NCBI RefSeq assembly: GCF_002234575.2
Contig: NZ_CP022464.2
Span: forward strand, 3,968,001 to 4,032,000
Origin: Enterocloster bolteae
GTDB lineage: Bacteria; Bacillota; Clostridia; Lachnospirales; Lachnospiraceae
Reading direction: 5' to 3'
Length of the DNA: 64,000 nt
Below, piece by piece: positions 43,092-52,378 of the stretch. The notes under the pieces were generated by a model that searched no databases, was not told where the DNA came from, and was given only the letters and a program-made list of their open reading frames with translations. The position numbers and the translations under genes are program-made. Within the stretch, counting starts at the first letter, position 1. The number at the start of each line of letters is the position of its first letter.

Positions 43092-43715
43092 ATGGAAAAC
43101 AAAAAATCTGTACGTCGTCCGCAGCAAAAGAGAAGTATCCAGATGAAAGAAACTATACTTGAGGTTTCAAAGTCATTGTTCTGTGAGAACGGCTATTACA
43201 ATACAACTACAAATGAAATTGCGAAAACCGCCGGTATATCTATTGGAAGTCTATACTCTTATTTCCCTGATAAAGACGCTATACTCACAGAATTGTTGGA
43301 GCGCAGCAACCAATACCACTTTTCAAATGTGTTTGAAAAGCTGCGCCCTGAATCAAGTGCGCAGCTTTATTTAAAGGAACCGAAAAAATGGCTTTATGAC
43401 CTCGTAAATACTCTGATTCAGTTACATGAAGCAGAAAAGGATTTCTTACGGGAATTAAACGTACTTTATTTTGCAAAACCAGAAGTTAAGGCGATAAAAG
43501 ATTCACAGTCGGAAAAAGTGCAGATGGCAACATATGAATATATTAGGCGGTATCAAAGCGAGCTGCCGTATGAAGATTTAGAGGCTGTATCCGTTGTAAT
43601 AGTAGATTTCATTACAGCACTTGTTGATCGGATTATTTTTAAAGAAGCAAGATTAGAAAAGGAAAGGTTATTAAATGCGGGGATAGAAGCCTTATATCGG
43701 ATTATCTCCAAATAA
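43092..43715 (+). CDS. TetR/AcrR family transcriptional regulator
   Basis: A 207-residue repressor with an N-terminal TetR helix-turn-helix (about 15-65; TTNEIAKTAGISIGSLYSYF) and a divergent ligand-binding C-terminus. AGGAG lies eight bases before the ATG. It is divergent from the MATE gene and probably represses it until a transported compound binds. The AT-rich composition matches the MATE gene and differs from flanking DNA. Confidence 0.92.
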   Translation: MENKKSVRRPQQKRSIQMKETILEVSKSLFCENGYYNTTTNEIAKTAGISIGSLYSYFPDKDAILTELLERSNQYHFSNVFEKLRPESSAQLYLKEPKKWLYDLVNTLIQLHEAEKDFLRELNVLYFAKPEVKAIKDSQSEKVQMATYEYIRRYQSELPYEDLEAVSVVIVDFITALVDRIIFKEARLEKERLLNAGIEALYRIISK

Positions 43716-43896
43716 TTCAGGCCGCTTTTACGGCTGCCCTGCAGTTTGTGGGTCACATTCTCACCCGCAGTCCGGAAAGGGCTCCGGATAATTCACCCGG
43801 AACCCTCTTAGGCATAAACATGAATTCACTCTTATTACCAATTGCCGTAAATCCTACTATAATATATTTATGGGCAAAGCACACGGCCGCCTTATT

Positions 43897-46497
43897 TTAT
43901 GGATATTCATACCCGTCTTCCCACATACAGCAGCCGCCCTTATTTTCAGCCTTGGCACGATACAGGGCCTGGTCCGCATACTCCAGTATGGCCGGCAGAG
44001 GTTTCCTGGTGTCCCAAATGACGACACCGGCAGAACAACAGGCCCGGACATTGTCGGCAAAGGGATACTCACAGATGCTCCTGCATATGTCCTCCCCTTT
44101 TTTGACAGCGCTTTCCCCTGATTTCATCTGTTTCATAATAACCACGAATTCGTCACCGCCAAACCTGGAAAGTATATCGCTTTCCCTTGTCTGTTCCCTC
44201 AGCAGTTCTGCAAAAGCCGATATGGTCTGGTCTCCCCTCATATGGCCAAATGTATCATTGATGTGTTTTAAGTTATCCAAATCAAAGAGATACACAGCCA
44301 ACGGCATATCTTTCCCGTCCAGAGCATCCGCGGCAGCCTCCAGGCCTCTGCGGTTTAACAGTCCGGTCAGATAATCCTGACAGGCTTCCCCTTCAAGCAT
44401 GCGCTCCCGTTCCCTGGAGGCCGCCGACCTCATGGCCCTCACGGCACGCCTTTCCAGGACGGCTGCAGTATGCGGCTTGCGCAGGAATTCATCTGCCTCC
44501 ATATCCAAAGCCTGTTCCTCCTGGCTTCCGTCCCATGAAGTGGCTATGACAGGTATATTCCATACTGCCCGTTCCCTCCGAAGCATTTCCAATATCTGAA
44601 ATCCATCCGGTTCTGACAGGGTAAGGCTGATGATAGCTGCCCCAATCTTATTCTCATAGCTGGCAATGCAGGCAAGGGCCTTCTCTCCGTCCGATGCCTC
44701 CACAATCTGATACCGGGACTCAAATATCCTGCGCACCTGCCTGCAATAGGCATCATCCTCGTCCGCAATCAGAAGTACAGGCCGCTGTTTTCCGTGAAAA
44801 GAAACATCCTCCATAGACGATTCCATGGCAGCCTCCTCCGGCTGTTCCCTTATCAGCTTCTCAAACTCCCCGCAGGGCATGGGTTTGGCAAAATAATATC
44901 CCTGAACATAATCACAGCCGATTTCCCTCAGCTGTTCAAACTGCTCCCTGGTCTCCACGCCTTCCGCCACCACACTCAGATCCATCCAACGGGCAAGACC
45001 CATGGTAAAACGAAGGATTCCCTGGCTGGCCTGCTTTTCCGTTTCATTCTGGATAAACTTCATATCCAGCTTCAGAATGTCAATGGGCATCTTATTGAGC
45101 ATGTTCAGGGAGGAATAACCGCTGCCGAAATCGTCCATCTCTATGATAAAGCCCAATTCCCGCAGCCGCCCCGCCACCTCAATGATCTGAGACGGGTTTT
45201 CCGTATACGCGCTTTCTGTTATTTCCAGATGGAGCCGGGATGGGGGAAGCCCGTATTTTTGGACTGTCTCTGTCAAAATTTCAGGAAGATCCACGTTATA
45301 AATATCCGCCCTGGACACATTGACGGAAACAGGTATACATGGATATCCCATTTGCTCCCACCTTTGCAGGATGGCGCATGTCTGGTCCCACACATACTGG
45401 TCCAGCTGGGTGATGAAACCATTCTGTTCAAAAAGAGGAATGAACTGTCCCGGCGACTGAAGGCCCCATTCAGGATGATTCCACCGTATCAGGGATTCCG
45501 CCCCAGAAAGCCGTTCCTCCTTTACGCTGTATTTGGGTTGGAGATAAATTTCAAACTGCCCCTCTCTCAGTGCAGATTCCATGCATTCCGTTATAGCCTG
45601 TTCCCGCAGCAGCCTGCTGCGCAGCCGGTCATCATATATGGCAAAATATTTTCCGTACTGCCCCTTGATGCCGCAGGCAGCCAGAAGAGCCCTGTCGCAC
45701 ATCTGGTCCACCGGAATAGTGCGGTCCTCAATGGAATAAATGCCCCATTTCACCAGCACATTTTTTGCATTGGGAAGGGCATTGACCCGTGCCGTTGCCT
45801 CCATGAACATCTCATCGGTATACTTACACCTGCGCTCCATCAGTATGGCAAACTGGTCTCCGTTAAAATGACCGCATATCCCCTTGTCCCCTACCTGGGA
45901 CTGGTAAAAATCAGCCACCTCCCGCAGCAGCCTGTCTCCCGCCGGAAGACCGAATACATCATTGACTAATTTAAAATTCTCAATATCAGAACAAATGATA
46001 TCGTATTCCCGTTCCGGATGCCGGGCCAGTTCCTCCTTCACCTTCTGGAAGAAAAATTCCTTACTGTAAAGCCCGGTCAGCCGGTCATATTTTAACTGGT
46101 TGACCATGGCTGCATTTTCACGCAGATTAATGATGCTTGCCACTCTGTGCAGGATGATTTGTGGCTTGTAGGGTTTAGCAACAAAATCCGAAGCACCGTG
46201 GGAAAGGGCAGCCACCTCGTCCGATTCGCTGTCGCTCTGGGTGGTTACGATAACCGGAATAGAAGAAAACACAGGGTCTTTTTTCACAATGGAAAGAAAG
46301 GTATATCCATCCATAACAGGCATGGTTATGTCCAGCAGAATCAGTGAAATCACATCCCCGCGCTCCTTTAGGACGGACAGGGCCTCCAGACCGTTTTCAG
46401 CCTCCACGACCTGATAGTCCGCAGAAAGTATCTCTCCCAGCAGCATACGGTTAATTTCATTATCTTCCACAATCAGAATTTGTTTTTGTGATATCAT
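43897..46497 (-). CDS. REC-GGDEF*-EAL-REC*-GGDEF c-di-GMP signalling protein
   Basis: An 866-residue paralogue of the protein at 26550-28685 with one extra C-terminal domain. Order: receiver with LILLDITMPV (about 5-120), degenerate GGDEF (NGDQF), EAL with SLIRWN in place of the EAL-VRW stretch but conserved LEITES, MDDFGSG, LKLDMKF and AEGVET, a receiver-like domain with LSLTLSE, and an intact C-terminal GGDEF (SRFGGDEFVVIM). It could make and degrade c-di-GMP. It ends a two-gene unit with the upstream diguanylate cyclase gene, 14 bases away. Confidence 0.88.
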   Translation of the reverse strand: MISQKQILIVEDNEINRMLLGEILSADYQVVEAENGLEALSVLKERGDVISLILLDITMPVMDGYTFLSIVKKDPVFSSIPVIVTTQSDSESDEVAALSHGASDFVAKPYKPQIILHRVASIINLRENAAMVNQLKYDRLTGLYSKEFFFQKVKEELARHPEREYDIICSDIENFKLVNDVFGLPAGDRLLREVADFYQSQVGDKGICGHFNGDQFAILMERRCKYTDEMFMEATARVNALPNAKNVLVKWGIYSIEDRTIPVDQMCDRALLAACGIKGQYGKYFAIYDDRLRSRLLREQAITECMESALREGQFEIYLQPKYSVKEERLSGAESLIRWNHPEWGLQSPGQFIPLFEQNGFITQLDQYVWDQTCAILQRWEQMGYPCIPVSVNVSRADIYNVDLPEILTETVQKYGLPPSRLHLEITESAYTENPSQIIEVAGRLRELGFIIEMDDFGSGYSSLNMLNKMPIDILKLDMKFIQNETEKQASQGILRFTMGLARWMDLSVVAEGVETREQFEQLREIGCDYVQGYYFAKPMPCGEFEKLIREQPEEAAMESSMEDVSFHGKQRPVLLIADEDDAYCRQVRRIFESRYQIVEASDGEKALACIASYENKIGAAIISLTLSEPDGFQILEMLRRERAVWNIPVIATSWDGSQEEQALDMEADEFLRKPHTAAVLERRAVRAMRSAASRERERMLEGEACQDYLTGLLNRRGLEAAADALDGKDMPLAVYLFDLDNLKHINDTFGHMRGDQTISAFAELLREQTRESDILSRFGGDEFVVIMKQMKSGESAVKKGEDICRSICEYPFADNVRACCSAGVVIWDTRKPLPAILEYADQALYRAKAENKGGCCMWEDGYEYP

Positions 46498-46511
46498 GTC
46501 CTAATCCCCTT

Positions 46512-48095
46512 TTATCTGTATACGCAGTATCTGGACCGGCCGGCCTTCTTTGCCTGGTAAAGGGCCTGGTCACTGCGCTGGAGAAGCGCATCAATGTCCA
46601 CCATGGAATCGCTGCTCTGAGCGATTCCCACGCTGGCTGACAAAGAAACGGTCTGTTCCGCTGCCAGAAACGCTGTCCTCATTTCTTTCAAAAAGGCCTC
46701 TGCCTCCTGCTCCATCTGGTCCATGCTGCACTTTCCCAGACGGACCACCAGGAATTCGTCCCCGCCCAGCCGGGCCACGAAGTCGTCCCGGAACAATCGT
46801 CTGAGTACATCCGCCGTATGCACCAGCACGGCATCTCCCACCTTATGGCCATATGTGTCATTGACTTCCTTAAACCGGTCCAGGTCAATGTACATCAGGC
46901 TGACCGTCCTGCCGCCACGGTTGTTATGTATGTACTGGTAAAAACATCTGCGGTTATAAAGTCCTGTAAGGAAATCTGTATTAGAGCTGTGGCGGATTTG
47001 TTTCTCCAGATCCCGCTCCACTGTCACATCCCTGAAAATGCAAAGCTTACCGGCCACATGATTGAATACATCATAGACGGAATTTTCGTGAATCTCCAGC
47101 ATCTTACCTGACCCATCCCTCCGGGATACACGCGCTTCCATGTATCCTTCGCTGTTAATGGTGCGCTGTTCCTCGAAGGCCCCTGTTATCCACGCATCAT
47201 AGTCCTGCCCGATTACTGCTTCTTTGGGAAGCTTAAAATACTCCTCAAATTTTCTGTTGGCATTAAGTATCTTCCCGTTGTTATCCCACAAAAGGATGGC
47301 ATAGGGCATACTCTGCAGCAAAATTTCTATCTCAGCGCTCATGTTTACCAGGTCCGTCACATCATGGCCGATACCCACAGTTCCAAGAACCGTGACACCG
47401 TCCCTGTCCACTATAGGGGACTTATAGGTGCGCAGCTGGCGCATGCCGTGGGATGCCTTGACAGACTCCGTAAACTGCAGGGTACGCCGCTCCTTTATAA
47501 CCGCATCCTCCGACTCCCGGCATGAGGCCTCCCCATTTTCATAATCATCCGGGGATACCCCCCATATATAGCAGTGGTTCCGCCCCGTCACATCCTCCCT
47601 GGTCTTTCCCACCACAGAGCAGAACGCCTTATTCACCTTGACGTGAATCCCGTCCAGTGTCTTAAACCAGAGCATGTCCGGTATACTGTCTATGGCCGTA
47701 TCCAGGTAGGTCCGGGTCATGTAATAATCGTAGCCCAGCTTAATCTGTTCCATCATGCGTTTCAGGCGTACCTTAATATAATCCCTGACAAGGGGCGTCT
47801 CCCAAAACTCATCCGCAGCCCCAAATTCTTCCGGAGGCAGCGCGCCTATGCGCTGGCGGCTGCCGCAGAATATGAGCGAGGCTTCCGCTGCACACTGGGA
47901 GCGCAGCTTAGAGGGCGGCACAGAGTCGTCCAGATTCCATATGAGAAGCCTGCTCTCCCTCATAATTTCCTGATTTGCCTCAGGCGCCACTGTGATTTCA
48001 TGTGTAAAATGCTCCAATGGTTCGAGAGAACGGACCAGCTCAGAGAGCATGGTATCCTTGCTGAAAATCGCTATCTTCATCCTGCATCGGTACAT
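46512..48095 (-). CDS. PAS-GGDEF diguanylate cyclase
   Basis: About 527 residues. An N-terminal receiver-like region (about 5-125) lacks a clear phospho-acceptor pattern. Two PAS domains follow (about 130-375), then a GGDEF domain with the intact RLGGDEFLVV motif (about 395-525). It should make c-di-GMP from two GTP. I start at the ATG at 48095, seven bases after GGGGAGG. It is transcribed ahead of the REC-GGDEF-EAL protein, so synthesis and turnover enzymes are co-expressed. Confidence 0.88.
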   Translation of the reverse strand: MYRCRMKIAIFSKDTMLSELVRSLEPLEHFTHEITVAPEANQEIMRESRLLIWNLDDSVPPSKLRSQCAAEASLIFCGSRQRIGALPPEEFGAADEFWETPLVRDYIKVRLKRMMEQIKLGYDYYMTRTYLDTAIDSIPDMLWFKTLDGIHVKVNKAFCSVVGKTREDVTGRNHCYIWGVSPDDYENGEASCRESEDAVIKERRTLQFTESVKASHGMRQLRTYKSPIVDRDGVTVLGTVGIGHDVTDLVNMSAEIEILLQSMPYAILLWDNNGKILNANRKFEEYFKLPKEAVIGQDYDAWITGAFEEQRTINSEGYMEARVSRRDGSGKMLEIHENSVYDVFNHVAGKLCIFRDVTVERDLEKQIRHSSNTDFLTGLYNRRCFYQYIHNNRGGRTVSLMYIDLDRFKEVNDTYGHKVGDAVLVHTADVLRRLFRDDFVARLGGDEFLVVRLGKCSMDQMEQEAEAFLKEMRTAFLAAEQTVSLSASVGIAQSSDSMVDIDALLQRSDQALYQAKKAGRSRYCVYR

Positions 48096-48357
48096 ATGAT
48101 TTCCTCCCCGCGGAACATCAGCTTTTACCAAATGTATATTATTTAATTGTAGCATAAGCAAAATCTTTAATCAACAATATTTACCAAATAGCGGGGCAAT
48201 TGAAAGGCAATCCATCCCTTCAATCCAAATGACATTCAATTTCCCTATATATATTTTCAATCTCAAATCAAAACTCATTCAGAATATCAATTGGACTATT
48301 TTTTCTCAGCTATTTATACTCAAATAGGTATAAAAGCGAAAAAACAAGGGAGTTTAT
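48096..48357. other. AT-rich divergent intergenic region before the activator gene
   Basis: The 262 bases between the diguanylate cyclase and activator genes are AT-rich. A short dyad CTATTT/AAATAG lies near 48311-48328, just before the activator gene. GGGAG five bases before 48358 is its ribosome site. I see no gene here. Confidence 0.4.
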
Positions 48358-49131
48358 ATGTTTAGTTTAGGGATTGATTCAGGCTCAACCATGACCAAAG
48401 GGGTCCTGTTCGACGGAATAAATGTGGTAGGATGCCACATGCTTCCCACCTCCATGCGGCCGGGCCAGATTCTGAGGGACATTTACGACCGGCTTTACAC
48501 GGAGGAAACCGGGTTCGTGGTGAGCACCGGGTATGGCCGTGAACTTTTAAAGGAGGCGGACGCCAAAATCACGGAAATCACCTGTCATGGTGCGGGCGCT
48601 TCCTATCTGGCCCCTGGTTGTGATACTGTCATTGATATCGGGGGACAGGACTGCAAGGTCATTACCCTTGACAGCCATGGGCAGGTAAATGATTTTTTAA
48701 TGAACGACAAATGCGCGGCCGGCACCGGGCGCTTCATGGAAATGATTATGGCCCGGGTAGGAAGCGACATCTCACATCTGGACGACTTCGTGCAGGGCTG
48801 CCGTCCCGTGCCTATCAACAGCATGTGCGCTGTCTTTGCGGAAAGCGAGATAGTAGGACTGATGGCCCAGGAGACGCCTCCCGGCGACATTGTACTTGGA
48901 TGCGTCCACTCCATCTGCCACAGGACCGCCATCTTTGCCCAGCGTCTGACAGGCGGACATCCCCATATTTTCTTCTCGGGAGGTCTGGCACAGTCAGAGA
49001 TTATGCGATCCGTGCTGGGAGAATATATGAATACCTCCCATATAACCACTCACCCGCTCTCTCAGTATACCGGGGCCGTAGGAGCAGCCGTACTGGGATA
49101 TGGAAAACTAAAGAAAAGGAGCCGAAACTGA
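48358..49131 (+). CDS. 2-hydroxyacyl-CoA dehydratase-type activator ATPase (BadF/HgdC family)
   Basis: A 257-residue ASKHA-fold ATPase. GIDSGSTMTKG is the phosphate loop. The two cysteines that bridge a [4Fe-4S] cluster across the homodimer are C119 (NDKCAAGTG) and C157 (NSMCAVFAESE). Such activators use ATP to inject a low-potential electron into a partner iron-sulfur enzyme. The partner is surely the adjacent double-cubane protein, whose gene starts one base after this stop. Confidence 0.92.
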   Translation: MFSLGIDSGSTMTKGVLFDGINVVGCHMLPTSMRPGQILRDIYDRLYTEETGFVVSTGYGRELLKEADAKITEITCHGAGASYLAPGCDTVIDIGGQDCKVITLDSHGQVNDFLMNDKCAAGTGRFMEMIMARVGSDISHLDDFVQGCRPVPINSMCAVFAESEIVGLMAQETPPGDIVLGCVHSICHRTAIFAQRLTGGHPHIFFSGGLAQSEIMRSVLGEYMNTSHITTHPLSQYTGAVGAAVLGYGKLKKRSRN

Positions 49132-49132
49132 T

Positions 49133-50281
49133 ATGGAGTTGAAGAAAGAACTGCCCGAAATATTTGAAGAATTTGCAGATGCAAGGAAAAATTCGTTTCT
49201 TGCCATAAAAGAATTAAAGGAGGAAGGCATACCTGTGGTCGGTGTCTTTTGTACCTATCTTCCAAGGGAAATCCCTCACGCCATGGGTGCCTCTGTTGTG
49301 GGACTCTGTTCTGTGACTGATGAAACCATACCTGACGCTGAAAAGGATCTGCCCAGAAACCTCTGTCCCCTCATCAAATCCAGCTACGGCTTTGCCAAGA
49401 CAGACAAATGTCCTTTCTTTTATTTCTCTGATCTGATTGTAGGCGAGACGACCTGCGACGGAAAAAAGAAAATGTACGAGATGCTGGCTGAATTCAAGCC
49501 GGTCCATGTCATTGAACTACCCAACTGCCAGACAGAAGCCGGAATAGGACTTTACCGCCAGGAACTGATACGGTTTAAGGAGGTGCTGGAGAAGAAATTC
49601 GGCACTGTCATCACTGAGGATGCCATCCGCTGCCAGATACATAACAGAAACCAGATTCTTGCGGCCCTTAACCGCCTTCAGTATGTGATGGCCCTGGACC
49701 CGGCACCGGCTCTTGGACTGGATATCGTCAACATTGTTTACGGCACGGGATTTAAAATGAAAATTGATACACTGGCAGAAGAAGTGAATGCCATCACGGA
49801 TAAGATTGAGGCTGAATACGCCCAGGGCAGGAATATTGGAAAGAGGGCCAGAATCCTGGTGACCGGTTCTCCCTCCGGCGGTGCCGCCCTCAAGGTAGTG
49901 CGCGCCATTGAGGATAACGGCGGCGTGGTGGTCTGCTTTGAAAACTGCTCCGGCATGAAGCCCTTAGACCCCATTGATGAGGATAACCCTGATGTATATG
50001 ACGCCCTGGCCAGGAAATACCTGAACATCGGCTGTTCCTGTATGTCCCCCAACCCCAGGCGTATGGAGCTGTTAGACAGGCTTATTGACGATTTCCATGT
50101 GGACGGCGTGGTGGATTTGGTTCTGCAGGCATGCCACACCTACAATGTGGAAACCTCCCTGGTGCGCAGGCTGGTGAAGGAGAAGAAGGGACTTCCCTAT
50201 ACCGTTGTGGAGACAGACTATTCCCAGGCCGACGTGGGCCAGCTGAACACAAGGATGGCTGCCTTCATCGAGATGCTATAA
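49133..50281 (+). CDS. Double-cubane-cluster-type anaerobic reductase
   Basis: A 382-residue HgdB-like protein. It belongs with 2-hydroxyacyl-CoA dehydratase beta-type proteins and most resembles double-cubane cluster proteins, which hold an [8Fe-9S] cluster and reduce small molecules with ATP-driven low-potential electrons. Cysteines are at 40, 59, 78, 93 and 108 and in later groups (NIGCSCMSPNP, LQACHTYNVE). It is single-subunit here: no alpha subunit gene or CoA-transferase lies nearby, which argues against classical amino-acid dehydration. The physiological substrate is unknown. Confidence 0.85.
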   Translation: MELKKELPEIFEEFADARKNSFLAIKELKEEGIPVVGVFCTYLPREIPHAMGASVVGLCSVTDETIPDAEKDLPRNLCPLIKSSYGFAKTDKCPFFYFSDLIVGETTCDGKKKMYEMLAEFKPVHVIELPNCQTEAGIGLYRQELIRFKEVLEKKFGTVITEDAIRCQIHNRNQILAALNRLQYVMALDPAPALGLDIVNIVYGTGFKMKIDTLAEEVNAITDKIEAEYAQGRNIGKRARILVTGSPSGGAALKVVRAIEDNGGVVVCFENCSGMKPLDPIDEDNPDVYDALARKYLNIGCSCMSPNPRRMELLDRLIDDFHVDGVVDLVLQACHTYNVETSLVRRLVKEKKGLPYTVVETDYSQADVGQLNTRMAAFIEML

Positions 50282-50497
50282 GGAATAATCTATCACGATT
50301 TTCCTGCATGCTGCGCAGCAATAGGCGTTTTCCACTACCGCTGCCCCCAGTGTCTTTCTGGCTAACTGTACGCCGCTGTTCCTGTCATTACGGGAAACCA
50401 GACCGGGCTCATGGCGCTCCCTTCTCCATGCAATGCAGCGGGCGTCTGATGTGAGGAATCCTGCTTCCATCTCTTGATTGCAATAAGGACATTTCAT
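50276..50497 (-). CDS. Small zinc-ribbon protein (DUF6487 / PF20097-like)
   Basis: A 73-residue protein with CPYC at the N-terminus and CCAAC near the C-terminus, consistent with a zinc ribbon of the PF20097 family. I place the start at 50497, eleven bases after AAGGAGG; an upstream 21-residue extension has no site. It overlaps the end of the convergent reductase gene by six bases. Function unknown. Confidence 0.75.
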   Translation of the reverse strand: MKCPYCNQEMEAGFLTSDARCIAWRRERHEPGLVSRNDRNSGVQLARKTLGAAVVENAYCCAACRKIVIDYSL

Positions 50498-50679
50498 TTC
50501 TTCCACTGCCTCCTTGTTTTTCTTCTCATTGAGCATAGCACAGAGAAGAAAAAAACACAATAAGCTCCCGCATGGGCCAGGAATTGGACAGCTGGTTTCA
50601 GGAACCGGTGTTGCAGTGTCATTTTCCCTGGGTTATAATATTTAGTATGTCGGACAAAGAATCAAAGGAGGAGATACAT

Positions 50680-51462
50680 ATGGTAGAAATAAACAGAAAC
50701 GCCTGCACCGGCTGCGGGCAGTGTATGAGTGATTGTATCGCAAACAACCTGTTTCTGAGGGAAGGAAAAGCAGAGGTGTCCGGAAACTGTATCCTCTGCG
50801 GCCACTGTGTTGCTGTCTGTCCTTTAAACGCCGTGTCCATACCGGAATATGATATGGGAGACGTGGAGGAGCTGAGTCAGGAACAGGCCGGACTGGATTC
50901 AGACCGGCTTCTCAAGGCAATCAAATACCGGCGCAGCGTGCGAAGGTTCAAACAGAAGCCTGTCAGCTCCGGGGACCTGGATATGCTGTTGCAGGCCGGA
51001 CGGTATACAGCCACAGCCAAGAATATGCAGGACTGCCGCTTTATCTTTGTCCAGAAGGAGCTGGAAATCTTAAAAACTCTTATCTGGGACGGAATCGGCC
51101 GTATTCTGGACAGCCCTGCTCCGGGGCCGGCCCAGGCATACCGGGGCTTTTATGAGGCCCATATGGCTGATTCAAAACAGGACTATCTCTTCCGCAACGC
51201 GCCTGCCGTCCTGTTCATCGCTTCTGAGGCAAATATAGACGCAGGGCTGGCTGCCCAGAACATGGAACTGATGGGTGTCTCACTGGGGCTTGGATTCCTC
51301 TATAACGGCTATCTGAGAAGGGCAGCTGAAATGAATCCCCAGGTTTTAGACTGGCTGGGAGTGGGAGAAAAAAAGATAGAGGCCTGCGCCCTTCTGGGCT
51401 ATCCTGATATTACATATAAAAGAACAGCTCCCAGAAGGGCGGCGGATGTAATTTTCCGTTGA
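50680..51462 (+). CDS. Nitroreductase family protein with N-terminal 2[4Fe-4S] ferredoxin
   Basis: A 260-residue fusion. The N-terminal 60 residues hold two [4Fe-4S] motifs (CTGCGQCMSDC and CILCGHCVAVCP); the rest is a nitroreductase (FMN) domain starting near RRSVRRFKQKPV. It would transfer electrons from ferredoxin clusters to FMN and then to an unidentified acceptor. The start at 50680 has AAGGAGGAG upstream. It lies close to an ATP-driven reductase, so the locus is rich in low-potential redox proteins, but co-function is inference. Confidence 0.9.
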   Translation: MVEINRNACTGCGQCMSDCIANNLFLREGKAEVSGNCILCGHCVAVCPLNAVSIPEYDMGDVEELSQEQAGLDSDRLLKAIKYRRSVRRFKQKPVSSGDLDMLLQAGRYTATAKNMQDCRFIFVQKELEILKTLIWDGIGRILDSPAPGPAQAYRGFYEAHMADSKQDYLFRNAPAVLFIASEANIDAGLAAQNMELMGVSLGLGFLYNGYLRRAAEMNPQVLDWLGVGEKKIEACALLGYPDITYKRTAPRRAADVIFR

Positions 51463-51488
51463 AATCACGGTTTTCCTCTACATCCGCC
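51441..51488. terminator. Convergent dyad spanning two stop codons
   Basis: GGCGGATGTA (51441-51450) and TACATCCGCC (51479-51488) are perfect 10-bp arms. An inner CCGT/ACGG hairpin is followed by TTTTCC on the plus strand. The dyad includes the ends of both convergent genes (nitroreductase and isomerase-like), so it probably ends both transcripts. Confidence 0.55.
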
Positions 51489-52290
51489 TCATAAAAGCAA
51501 TATCTGCTCCGGCTGATGCAGGATTCATCTCCTCCCGGAGCAGATACATGTCCGGTTTGTTTTCATGAAGCCAGCGGCTGATTTCTGCATACCGCAGGAT
51601 GCCTTCCCCCAGCTGTTTTGGCTGGTATGCGCGGTCTTTCCCCAGACTGTAGTCTTTTATATGCATCACGTCAATATACGTCCCGACGGACGCAAGCCAC
51701 TGGTTCCAGTAAGCATCCTGATCCGTGGTCTCCGGGAATTCCAACAGATTGGAGGCATCGAATATCAGCCGCAGGTGCTCCGGGTCATCCACCATCCGGA
51801 TTGTCTTAAGCGTGGTCTCCAGGTCCGCAAGAGGATGCCAGTACACGGGTTCGATTGCCAGCTTCATGTCAATGCGCTGCGCCTCCTCCATAACCCGCAT
51901 AAGGCTGTCCATCATGTACGGACACCAGGCAGCCCTTTCCTCCCTGCTCAAACGTGGATATGCTGTCTCGGTTCCCACCACGCCGGCTCCCATTTCCTTT
52001 GCGTAAAGCAGGCAGTTTTTCAAAGTCTCCACCGCATACTCCCTTACACTGCGGTCGGGATTGCCCAGGTCCATGTAGCATCCCATCACCGGAATCTCCA
52101 CCCGGTTCTTCTCAAATGCCCTTCTGATTCGCTCAATGTGGGACAGCCGGATATCCTCATAGCTGTCAATCTCCTCAAATACCTTGGGAAGCGCCAGCTG
52201 GGCCCCATCATAGCCTTCTTCACGCAGCAGGGATGCCAGCCCTTCTATACTGTGTTTACCGTAATCGTGTGCGCGTACGCCTATTTTCAT
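51478..52290 (-). CDS. Sugar phosphate isomerase/epimerase family protein
   Basis: A 270-residue TIM-barrel protein of the xylose isomerase-like (AP_endonuc_2) family. Likely metal ligands are the glutamate in LAIEPVYW, the aspartate in FDASNLLEF, the histidine in VMHIKDYS and the glutamate in LREEMNP. Such enzymes isomerise or epimerise sugars or act on inositol derivatives. The substrate is not predictable. A 16-bp tandem repeat lies directly upstream. The gene is alone on the minus strand here; the nearest upstream minus-strand gene is a phosphoesterase about 200 bases away. Confidence 0.82.
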   Translation of the reverse strand: MKIGVRAHDYGKHSIEGLASLLREEGYDGAQLALPKVFEEIDSYEDIRLSHIERIRRAFEKNRVEIPVMGCYMDLGNPDRSVREYAVETLKNCLLYAKEMGAGVVGTETAYPRLSREERAAWCPYMMDSLMRVMEEAQRIDMKLAIEPVYWHPLADLETTLKTIRMVDDPEHLRLIFDASNLLEFPETTDQDAYWNQWLASVGTYIDVMHIKDYSLGKDRAYQPKQLGEGILRYAEISRWLHENKPDMYLLREEMNPASAGADIAFMRRM

Positions 52291-52303
52291 CTTGTATCCC
52301 TCT

Positions 52304-52378
52304 CTGTTTGTATTAATGTCTGTTTGTATTAATCCCTGTTTGTATTAATCCCTGTCTGTATTAATCTCTGTCTGTAGT
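52304..52378. repeat. Four-and-a-half-unit 16-bp tandem repeat upstream of the isomerase-like gene
   Basis: Units of CTGTTTGTATTAATCC or close variants begin at 52304, 52320, 52336, 52352 and (partial) 52368. It starts 14 bases before the gene's ATG on the minus-strand side, in the likely 5' untranslated region or promoter. It contains no unique spacers. Confidence 0.88.

Noticed and set aside
44794..45969. 391-codon plus-strand frame antisense to the c-di-GMP protein
   Set aside because: The opposite strand encodes clear REC, GGDEF and EAL motifs; this frame has none.
52304..52378. CRISPR-like array
   Set aside because: Direct 16-bp units without spacers; too short and no cas genes in the window.
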